From NCBI GenBank assembly GCA_023265535.1, contig JAHFTI010000042.1:1-12096 (forward strand): a stretch of 12,096 nucleotides of DNA, written 5' to 3'. The stretch comes from Opitutaceae bacterium. GTDB taxonomy: Bacteria; Verrucomicrobiota; Verrucomicrobiia; Opitutales; Opitutaceae. This document shows positions 1-5,694 of this stretch, one piece after another. The notes under the pieces were generated by a model. That model saw only the letters and a list, made by a program, of their open reading frames with translations, was not told the origin of the DNA and searched no databases. Each line of letters starts with the position of its first letter. The first letter of the stretch is position 1. The translations under genes were made by a program, and so were the position numbers.

Positions 1-1
1 G

Positions 2-916
2 GTGGGCGACCGCGAGGTCATCGGCCTGCTCTTCCGCCGCCTGCTCGATCCCATGTACCAGAACGGCGCCCTGCTCGACGGCTTCCCGCGCACCAAGGTG
101 CAGGTGGAGTGCCTCAAGCTGCTCCATGAAAAGATGCTCCAGCTCCAGCGCGAATACGCACACAGCGCCCGCGCCCTGAGCTTCCGCCGCCCCACCTTCC
201 ACATCGTGATGCTCTTCGTCGAGGAGCGCGAGGCGATCAACCGCCAGCTCAAGCGCGGCCGCGAAATCCTCGCCCACAACAACGAGGTGCGCCAGACCGG
301 CATCGGCGAACTGCTCGAGGAGCGCGCCACCGACCTGAGCGAGGAGACCGCCCGCAAGCGCTACCAGGTCTTCAAGGAAAAGACCTTCGACGCCCTCCAG
401 TCGCTGCGCGAAGTCTACCACTACCACTTCATCAATGCGCACGGCACCCTCAGCGAGGTCCAGCAGCGCATCCTACAGGAGTTCCATTACCAGAGCGCCC
501 TCGAGCTCGACCCCGAGACCTTCGAGGCGATCAAGAACATCCCACTCGCCTCGGAGCTCACGTCCCACGCGCGCCAGGAACTCGTGCGCCGCCTCGACAG
601 CTATGAGAACTCGGACCCCGTCCTGCTCGGGCAGGTGGTCTCCTTCATCGAGCGCAAGATGATGCCCATCATCCTGCGCCACGCGATGAGCGGCCAGGCC
701 AACATCAATTCCGAGGACTCCATCCTCAGCCAGCACGGCGCCATCGCCATGCTCATCGACGTGCTCTCCGAGCGCGGCTTTCACACCGTCGTGGACATCC
801 ACCGCATCGAGATCCCCGCGCGCTTCGACCTCGCCACGGGCGAGATCACCTGCCGCGAGAAGAAGGTCTACCGCCTCATCGTGCGCTTCAAGGGCTCGGA
901 GATCCGCCGCGGCTGA
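2..916 (+). CDS. Nucleoside monophosphate kinase (adenylate kinase-like) with C-terminal extension, 5' partial
   Basis: Probably transfers phosphate from ATP to a nucleoside monophosphate in the cytoplasm. The adenylate kinase signature LLDGFPRT is at visible residues 24-31. It is followed by a helical/LID part with RQLKRGRE (about 81-88) and an ERATDLSEETARKRYQVF stretch (about 107-124), which matches the family pattern R-x-DD-x(2)-E-x(4)-R-x(2)-Y. The ATP-binding P-loop is not visible and must lie upstream. The frame is open to the window edge, so the GTG at 2 is an internal valine rather than the start. About 130 residues follow the kinase fold (from about residue 168), beginning ELDPETFEAIKN. 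Ordinary adenylate kinases of about 215 residues have no such domain, and I do not recognise it. The 3' end overlaps the convergent mobA-like gene by 29 bp. Kinase fold is confident; substrate is not. Confidence 0.85.
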   Translation: MGDREVIGLLFRRLLDPMYQNGALLDGFPRTKVQVECLKLLHEKMLQLQREYAHSARALSFRRPTFHIVMLFVEEREAINRQLKRGREILAHNNEVRQTGIGELLEERATDLSEETARKRYQVFKEKTFDALQSLREVYHYHFINAHGTLSEVQQRILQEFHYQSALELDPETFEAIKNIPLASELTSHARQELVRRLDSYENSDPVLLGQVVSFIERKMMPIILRHAMSGQANINSEDSILSQHGAIAMLIDVLSERGFHTVVDIHRIEIPARFDLATGEITCREKKVYRLIVRFKGSEIRRG

Positions 917-1487
917 GCCCGCCGTCCACGTCCCTGTGTATCCCCTCATCGGATACACAGAGTTCCAGAACACGGCCCCTTTCAGGATCGCCCGCAAGGA
1001 GCACCCGCGCCCCCTCGTCGCCCGAGAGGGCCTCGAGTCGCGCGCGCAGCCAGGCCCCGAGCACAACGGGGTGGCCCCGCCTTCCGCCACTGGCGGGAAT
1101 GACATGGGAAAGCCCCCTGCCAGCGACGAAGGCATCGCGCACCGCAGCCACCGTCTGAGCCTGCAGCCAGGGCAGGTCGCCGGGACAGACCAGGAAGCCG
1201 TCCGCATCGGCGGCACAGGCGCGCACCCCGGCCGCAAGAGAGGCCCCCATTCCCAGGGCATGGTGCTCGGCATGCACACAGCGCAGGGGCAGTCCCCGCA
1301 GCGACTCCTCGACGGCCGCGGACTGGTGACCCGTCACCACGATGAGCTCCCGCTCGCCGAGCCCCGCGAGCAGGAGGGCGACGTGCTGCAGCACCGTCCC
1401 TCCGCCGGGCAGCCTTTCGAGCAACTTGTTGCCGGAGGGGGCGCGCCGGGAGAAACCCGCCGCGGGAATGATCACCGAAAGCTTCAT
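888..1487 (-). CDS. MobA/MocA-type molybdenum cofactor nucleotidyltransferase
   Basis: Likely transfers CMP (MocA) or GMP (MobA) to molybdopterin, making the dinucleotide cofactor for the hydroxylase encoded upstream. The 199-residue protein has the N-terminal nucleotide-binding loop PAAGFSRR (8-15) with GNKLLE (19-24), VVTGH (50-54), LGMGASLAAG (78-87) and the metal-binding CPGDLP (101-106). RRGHP (136-140) and GDEGAR (156-161) match the family. Operon context with an XdhC factor and a family-1 type hydroxylase favours MocA (CTP-using), but that is inference. The ATG overlaps the stop of the preceding xdhC-like gene as TGATG, so translation is probably coupled. The C-terminus reads DVDGG instead of the usual DIDTPED and runs 29 bp into the convergent kinase gene. 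A 10-bp-arm palindrome covers codons 176-185. Confidence 0.85.
   Translation of the reverse strand: MKLSVIIPAAGFSRRAPSGNKLLERLPGGGTVLQHVALLLAGLGERELIVVTGHQSAAVEESLRGLPLRCVHAEHHALGMGASLAAGVRACAADADGFLVCPGDLPWLQAQTVAAVRDAFVAGRGLSHVIPASGGRRGHPVVLGAWLRARLEALSGDEGARVLLAGDPERGRVLELCVSDEGIHRDVDGGLSRGGSPSP
934..960. repeat. Interrupted palindrome, perfect copy 1 of TGTATCC-N7-GGATACA
   Basis: CTGTGTATCC (934-943) and GGATACACAG (951-960) are perfect 10-bp arms around a 7-nt centre. The element lies in codons 176-185 of the mobA-like gene and 18 bp beyond the kinase stop. On the coding strand it forces codons such as TGT, GTA, GAT and ATA, unlike the surrounding GC-rich choice. There is no T-tract to suggest an intrinsic terminator for the kinase gene. 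Confidence 0.7.
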
Positions 1488-2524
1488 CAGGCGGGCTGCC
1501 CCCTGCGCGCGCCACGCACCACACCCGCCATGATGCCCATGGCGACCGAGGCGGCGTCGACGCCCAGCTTGAGGCCCGCAGGCCCCTCGATGCGTGGAAG
1601 CAGGGATTCCTCCACGCCCTGCTCACGCAGGCGGGCCAGCCGCTTGGAATGGCTGGTCACGCTCCCCAGGGCCCCGACGTAGCCCACTCCGGTGCGCAGG
1701 AGGGCGACGAGGGCGGGGTCGTCGATCTTCGGATCATGGCTGAGGACAAGCGCGGCATCCCGCGGTCCGAGCTGGAGGCCGGGAATCAGCTCCCCGGGCC
1801 AGCCGCAGAGCAGCTCGTCGGGAGCCTCGGGGAAACGTTCCTCGCTGGCGTAGGCGCGCCGCGGGTCGATCACGACGCTGCGGTAGCCGGCGGCGCGGGC
1901 CAGCGGCACGACGCGCACCGCCAGGTCGACGGCGCCGGAGATGGCCAGGCGGCGGCGCGGATGTATCAGCCGGATCACCACAGTCTCCTCGCCCTCGCCC
2001 ACGCACTGGGACTCGCTGCCCGCCTGCATCAGGCCGCGGGCCGTCTCCAGCAGGCCGGAATCAAAGCACTGCCGGCGCCCCGTGCCCAGGCCCTCGGCAT
2101 CCTCGGCATAGTGGTCGCCGCCGCGACTCAGCACAAGGCAGCCGAGGTCGTCCTCAAGGCAGGCCATGACGAGCTCGCCGACTCCCTGCAGGTCCTCCTC
2201 GGCCAGGCAGCCCCACCAGGGCTCGACGCTGACCTCGATGCGCCCGCCGCAGCTCAGGCCCTCCCGCCAGGGGAAGACCCCGTCAGGACCGAAATGCAGC
2301 CGCTGCATGCGCCCCGAGCGCAACACCGCGCCCGCGGCCTCGAGCACCTCGTTCTCAAGGCAGCCCGAACTGACCGCCCCCGCGAAATGCAGGCCGTCCT
2401 CGGAGATGATCAGGCACTCGCCGGGGGCACGCGGCGCACTGCCCTCCACGCGCACCACCGTGGCGAGGGCGAATCGCTCGCCGCGACCGATCCAGCGCCG
2501 GAGTTGGGGAAGAAGGGTCCTCAC
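1487..2524 (-). CDS. XdhC/CoxI-family molybdenum hydroxylase maturation factor
   Basis: XdhC-type proteins (XdhC, PaoD) bind the molybdenum cofactor, protect it during sulfuration and insert it into a cognate hydroxylase. The 345-residue protein has the N-terminal XdhC domain with VEGSAPRAPG (26-35), the conserved SSGCLE (52-57) and SCGG (91-94). The C-terminal Rossmann-like domain has ISGAVDLAVRVVPLARAAGY (195-214), VIDPR (218-222), SHDPKIDDPAL (262-272) and GYVGALGS (281-288). Length and domain order are normal. The start is GTG: no in-frame ATG lies nearby, and the first residues MRTLLPQLRRWI look like the family's N-terminal helix. The GTG is 10 bp after the stop of the molybdopterin subunit gene, and the stop overlaps the next ATG. 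The partner is presumably the hydroxylase subunit at 2535-4739. Confidence 0.92.
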   Translation of the reverse strand: MRTLLPQLRRWIGRGERFALATVVRVEGSAPRAPGECLIISEDGLHFAGAVSSGCLENEVLEAAGAVLRSGRMQRLHFGPDGVFPWREGLSCGGRIEVSVEPWWGCLAEEDLQGVGELVMACLEDDLGCLVLSRGGDHYAEDAEGLGTGRRQCFDSGLLETARGLMQAGSESQCVGEGEETVVIRLIHPRRRLAISGAVDLAVRVVPLARAAGYRSVVIDPRRAYASEERFPEAPDELLCGWPGELIPGLQLGPRDAALVLSHDPKIDDPALVALLRTGVGYVGALGSVTSHSKRLARLREQGVEESLLPRIEGPAGLKLGVDAASVAMGIMAGVVRGARRGQPA

Positions 2525-2534
2525 GATGCGCGCA

Positions 2535-4739
2535 TCAGGCCTTGAAGCCGGCCTTCACCAGCGGGAGGGTGCGCACGCGCTCGCCGGTCGCAGCAAAGAT
2601 CGCGTTGCACACGGCTGGGGTGAGCGGGGGCAGCGCGGGCTCACCCAGGCCCGTGGGGGGATATTCGCTCTCGATGAAATGGGTCTCGATCCGGGGCGCC
2701 TTGGCCATGCGCAGCAGGCCATAGTCCTGGAAGTTGGTTTCCTGGACACGTCCCTCCTCAAAGGTGATGGCCTGCAGCCACAGGGTGCTGAGACCGTCGA
2801 CGATGGAGCCCTCCACCTGGTTTTCCGCACCGCTGCGGTTCATGATCGGACCCACGTCGCCCACTGCGACCACGCGGTCCACGCTGAGCTTCCTGTCTGC
2901 GCCCACGGTCACCTCCGCCACGATGGCGAAATAGCCCTGGTGGCAAAAATGGAAGGCGATGCCGCGGCCTCGGCCGGCGGGAAGCGGGGTGCCCCAGCCG
3001 GACTTCTGGGCGGCGAGGCGGATGACGCCGGCGGAGCGGCCCGTGTGGAGCGCACCGCTGTTGGCGGGGGGAAGCCAGCGCGGCTCGCCCAGCAGCTCGA
3101 GCAGGAATTCCACGTGGTCCCTGCCCGCGGCCGCGCTCAGCTCGTGGAGGAAACTCTCCAGCACCCAGGCTGTGGCGCAGGAGCCGGGGGCGCGCCAATA
3201 TCCGGTGGGCACCCCCAGCGGAAGGAGCGTCTTGCCCACGCTCCTGTCGGGCAGCACCACCAGCGGGAAAAGCTCGGCACCCATGCCCGCGCCACGGGAG
3301 TCCTTCCCCCCCTGGCCGAAGGTCACGAAATGCTGCGTCCACCCGCTGAGCCGGCCCTTGCCATCGATGCCTCCGCGCAGGTGATGGAAGCCGCCGGCGC
3401 GATAGAAGTCATGGGTCATGTCGGACTCGCGGCTGTGTATCAGCTTTATGGGTACACCTGCCTCGCGGGCGATGAAGGCCGCCTCGGCCATGTAATCGTT
3501 CATGAGGCGGCGCCCGAAGCCGCCGCCGCCGCGGATGATGTGCACGCGGACCTTGTCCTTCGCGATGCCCAGCACCTTCGCGACCAGGTCCTGGCCGCTG
3601 CCGGGATTCTGGCTGGTGGTCCAGATCTCCAGCCCGCCCTCCGAGAAATGCGCGGTGCAGTTCTGCGGCTCCATGGTGGCGTGGGCCACGAACGGATAGG
3701 TGTAGGAGGCCTCGATGATCTTGGCGGCGGAGGCCAGCGCGGCCTTTGCGTCACCGGATTTCTGATACTCCTTGCCCGCCTCGCCGGAGAGGGCGGCGGC
3801 CTTGGCCGCAAACCCGCTCCAGCTGTCCTTGCAGGCCTTGTCCTCGTCCCAGGTGATCTCCGCCTCGTCCGCCGCGCTGAGGGCGAGATGGGTCGAGTCC
3901 GCCACGATGGCCACGCCGGCGGCCAGCTCGTCGTCGCGCCCCGTTCCCTCGACGATGAAGACCTTCCTCACGCCGGGCCTCGCCCTCAGGGCGTCGAGGT
4001 TGGCCGCCTTCACCTTGCCGCCAAAGGCGGGACAACGCACGAAGGCGGCGTAAAGAATGCCAGGCAGGCTGACGTCGATGCCGTAGCACAGGGCGCCGGT
4101 CACGACGGCCTTGTTGTCCACGCCACCCACGCGCCGCCCCAGCAGGCTGAAATCCTTGCGGTCCTTCAGGACCACGGTCTTGGCGTCGGGCACCGGCAGG
4201 GTGGCTGCCTTGGAGGCAAGCGCCCCGAACCCGAGACGACGCCCCGTGATGTCATGGATGACCTCACCCGACTCGGCGCGGCACTCCGATTCGGGGACCC
4301 CGAACTCGGCCGCCGCCGCTGAGACCAGCAGCGTGCGGGCCACGGCACCGGCGCGGCGCATGTTGTCGTAGTTGGAGGGAACCGAGGTGGAGCCACCCGC
4401 GCCCTGCCAGCCGTAGAGGGCGGGATTGAGGGGGGCCTGCTCCACGACGACGCGTTTCCAGTCGGCGCACAACTCCTCCGCAATGATCAGGGGAAGCGTC
4501 GTCTTGATGCCCTGCCCCAGGTCCGGGTTCTTGGAGAGGATGGTGACCGTGCCATCGGGGCTGATGGTCAGGTAGCCATTGGGCCTGAAATTCTCGGCGC
4601 CGGCAGGCTTCGCCTCGTCGGCTGCCAGCAGGGGGCTGCCGTCGATCAGGAAGGCGAGGCTGAGCCCGCCGCCCGCAAGGGCCGCCACGCGCAGGAAGCC
4701 GCGCCGGTCCAGGAGTGCATGGGTGTCGGGGGAGCTCAT
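2535..4739 (-). CDS. Molybdopterin-binding large subunit of a xanthine dehydrogenase-family hydroxylase (IorB-like), TAT-exported
   Basis: Catalytic subunit that would hydroxylate an aldehyde or N-heteroaromatic substrate using water, passing electrons to the iron-sulfur subunit. The 734 residues begin with a twin-arginine signal, DRRGFLRVAA (11-20), then a hydrophobic Ala/Gly/Leu segment (about 17-33), so the folded enzyme is probably exported or membrane-associated. Cofactor and substrate regions are TMEPQN (355-360), TSQNPG (375-380), the glycine-rich GGGGFGRR (404-411), YWRAPGS (514-520), QVEGSIVDGLS (641-651) and TGLGEPALPP (696-705), whose Glu700 corresponds to the family's catalytic base. 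Length resembles isoquinoline 1-oxidoreductase beta subunits rather than xanthine dehydrogenase. Its ATG overlaps the stop of the [2Fe-2S] subunit gene by 4 bp (ATGA). The substrate cannot be read from sequence. A degenerate palindrome covers codons 428-436. Confidence 0.93.
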   Translation of the reverse strand: MSSPDTHALLDRRGFLRVAALAGGGLSLAFLIDGSPLLAADEAKPAGAENFRPNGYLTISPDGTVTILSKNPDLGQGIKTTLPLIIAEELCADWKRVVVEQAPLNPALYGWQGAGGSTSVPSNYDNMRRAGAVARTLLVSAAAAEFGVPESECRAESGEVIHDITGRRLGFGALASKAATLPVPDAKTVVLKDRKDFSLLGRRVGGVDNKAVVTGALCYGIDVSLPGILYAAFVRCPAFGGKVKAANLDALRARPGVRKVFIVEGTGRDDELAAGVAIVADSTHLALSAADEAEITWDEDKACKDSWSGFAAKAAALSGEAGKEYQKSGDAKAALASAAKIIEASYTYPFVAHATMEPQNCTAHFSEGGLEIWTTSQNPGSGQDLVAKVLGIAKDKVRVHIIRGGGGFGRRLMNDYMAEAAFIAREAGVPIKLIHSRESDMTHDFYRAGGFHHLRGGIDGKGRLSGWTQHFVTFGQGGKDSRGAGMGAELFPLVVLPDRSVGKTLLPLGVPTGYWRAPGSCATAWVLESFLHELSAAAGRDHVEFLLELLGEPRWLPPANSGALHTGRSAGVIRLAAQKSGWGTPLPAGRGRGIAFHFCHQGYFAIVAEVTVGADRKLSVDRVVAVGDVGPIMNRSGAENQVEGSIVDGLSTLWLQAITFEEGRVQETNFQDYGLLRMAKAPRIETHFIESEYPPTGLGEPALPPLTPAVCNAIFAATGERVRTLPLVKAGFKA
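3434..3458. repeat. Interrupted palindrome, diverged copy
   Basis: TGTATCA-N7-GGGTACA (3436-3456) matches the TGTATCC-N7-GGATACA consensus at 12 of 14 arm positions with the same 7-nt spacing. The left side extends as CTGTGTATC, as in the copy at 934. It lies in codons 428-436 of the molybdopterin subunit, which use two ATA and one GTA codon. Shared spacing and flanking bases suggest relatedness; chance is not excluded. Confidence 0.4.
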
Positions 4740-5224
4740 GACGCACCTCCCTTGGACTGAAGCTGCGCCTGGGCTGAGGTAATGGCATCACGGATACGCT
4801 TGTAGGTTCCGCAACGGCAGAGATTCCCGGACATGCCACGCATGAGCTCCGCCTCGGTCGCCTGCGGATTCCGCTGGAGAAGCGCCGCGGCCTGCATGAT
4901 CTGGCCAGGCTGGCAGTAGCCGCACTGGGCCACGTCATGGTCGATCCACGCCTGCTGCAGCGGGTGGAGGGTGCCATCCTTCCCGGCAAGCCCCTCGATG
5001 GTGACCACCTGCTTGCCGACCGCCTGGCTGACCGGGTAGTTGCAGGAACGCGTGGCGACGCCGTCGACATGGACGGTGCACACGCCGCACTGTTCGATGC
5101 CGCAACCGAACTTGGTGCCTGTCAGCTTGAGCGTGTCGCGCAGGACCCAGAGCAGTGGAGTGTCAGGGGCGACATCCGTCACCTCGTGTTTCTGTCCATT
5201 CACCTGAAGCAATAGGGTAGGCAT
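4736..5224 (-). CDS. [2Fe-2S]-binding small subunit of a molybdenum hydroxylase (IorA-like)
   Basis: Electron-transfer subunit carrying two [2Fe-2S] clusters between the molybdenum site and an external acceptor. Taking the ATG at 5224 gives 162 residues, typical for IorA. The plant-ferredoxin cluster ligands are Cys41, Cys46, Cys49 and Cys61, in GCGIEQCGVC plus RSC. The helical-domain cluster ligands are Cys101/Cys104 (QCGYCQPG) and Cys136/Cys138 (NLCRCG). All eight are present. The frame stays open upstream to an ATG at 5344, but those extra 40 residues (Gly/Pro-rich, then RRFQIGKTV) match nothing in the family, while MPTLLLQVNG fits the normal first strand. Neither start has a good Shine-Dalgarno. 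It is first in a four-gene block and lacks its own signal peptide, so it probably leaves the cytoplasm bound to its TAT-carrying partner. Confidence 0.93.
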   Translation of the reverse strand: MPTLLLQVNGQKHEVTDVAPDTPLLWVLRDTLKLTGTKFGCGIEQCGVCTVHVDGVATRSCNYPVSQAVGKQVVTIEGLAGKDGTLHPLQQAWIDHDVAQCGYCQPGQIMQAAALLQRNPQATEAELMRGMSGNLCRCGTYKRIRDAITSAQAQLQSKGGAS

Positions 5225-5292
5225 GGGGACTGTGGGGAGATCGTGGAATCTGCCCCAGTCACCGCCCCGCAGCAACCCCAAGAGGACGGTTT

Positions 5293-5305
5293 TTCCAATC
5301 TGGAA
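5293..5305. promoter_or_regulatory. Short inverted repeat upstream of the hydroxylase operon, possible operator
   Basis: TTCCA-ATC-TGGAA is a perfect 5-bp inverted repeat with a 3-nt centre, in an AT-richer patch about 70 bp upstream of the [2Fe-2S] subunit start. It lies in the 119-bp gap between the cysteine-cluster gene and the hydroxylase operon, where an operon promoter would be expected. I see no convincing -35/-10 pair beside it. Operator function is inferred from position only. Confidence 0.2.
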
Positions 5306-5320
5306 CCTTCTCACATTAGG

Positions 5321-5342
5321 GCCCGGAGGCCCCCCCCCGGGC
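5321..5342. other. GC hairpin with a nine-cytosine tract directly after the cysteine-cluster gene
   Basis: GCCCGG (5321-5326) and CCGGGC (5337-5342) form a perfect 6-bp inverted repeat with a 10-nt loop. Within it is an uninterrupted run of nine C (5330-5338 on +, so G9 in the transcript). It starts 1 bp after the stop codon of the gene ending at 5344. There is no T-tract on either side, so it is a poor candidate for an intrinsic terminator. It may be a weak pause or simply a GC-rich boundary. Confidence 0.35.
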
Positions 5343-5343
5343 A

Positions 5344-5694
5344 TCAGAGGGGCTGGGCTTGGGGGGAGGTCAGCGCCTCCATGCTGCGCAGGTGTTGCAG
5401 GGCCTCGTCACGGGAGTGGCCGCACATTTCCAGAGACGGCCTGAGCGAGGCACACACTGCCGGGCGTTCCGGCCGGCCGAAAAGCCTGCAGCGCAACTGC
5501 CCGTCGAGCTGCGGGCAAGGCACTCCCGCGGGTTTGCCTCCTCCAGCCAGGGGGCGATATCCCGGCGGATATCCCTCGGGCGGGGGCGGGATGGGGCTGC
5601 TGATCGAAGGCGCGATGCAGCAAGCCCCGCACCCCTCGCGGCAGGCCAGGGGAACCAGGCTGGCCGCGCTGGCTTCATGCCGTTCGTCGCTCAC
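5344..5694 (-). CDS. YkgJ/YeiW-type (UPF0153) cysteine-cluster protein
   Basis: Small cytoplasmic protein with a cysteine cluster predicted to bind a metal ion (zinc or iron); the biochemical role is unknown. In 116 residues it has Cys18, Cys22, Cys25 and Cys26 (CREGCGACC), Cys60, Cys69, Cys81 and Cys91. The surroundings APSISSPIP, GKPAGVPCPQLD and SLEMCGHSRDEAL are, from memory, close to E. coli YeiW-like proteins. Between the two conserved blocks there is an extra Pro/Gly/Tyr stretch (about 41-52). It coincides with a GATATCC-N4-GGATATC palindrome and looks like an in-frame insertion. The start is GTG, overlapping the stop of the DUF748 gene as GTGA; no ATG is available before residue 90. 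Expression is therefore probably coupled to the envelope protein upstream. Confidence 0.88.
   Translation of the reverse strand: MSDERHEASAASLVPLACREGCGACCIAPSISSPIPPPPEGYPPGYRPLAGGGKPAGVPCPQLDGQLRCRLFGRPERPAVCASLRPSLEMCGHSRDEALQHLRSMEALTSPQAQPL
5556..5573. repeat. GATATCC-N4-GGATATC palindrome inside the cysteine-cluster gene
   Basis: Perfect 7-bp arms flank CGGC. The same stretch contains GATATCCC twice, 13 bp apart (5556 and 5569). It encodes GYPPGYR (41-47), part of a segment that appears extra relative to the protein family. The ATCC/GGAT arm cores resemble the TGTATCC/GGATACA family, but the spacer differs. Confidence 0.5.

Noticed and set aside
1962..1982. TGTATCA...ACA, a possible further copy of the 21-bp palindrome in the xdhC-like gene
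   Set aside because: Only one arm fits (9 of 14 arm positions match in total), so it cannot be told from chance.
2166..4322. A 718-codon open + strand frame opposite the molybdopterin subunit
   Set aside because: It has no recognisable motif and is an Ala/Gly/His/Arg-rich mirror of a well-supported TAT-exported hydroxylase subunit on the other strand.
5321..5342. Intrinsic terminator after the cysteine-cluster gene
   Set aside because: The stem is only 6 bp and no T-tract follows in either direction. It is kept as a hairpin/poly-C feature only.
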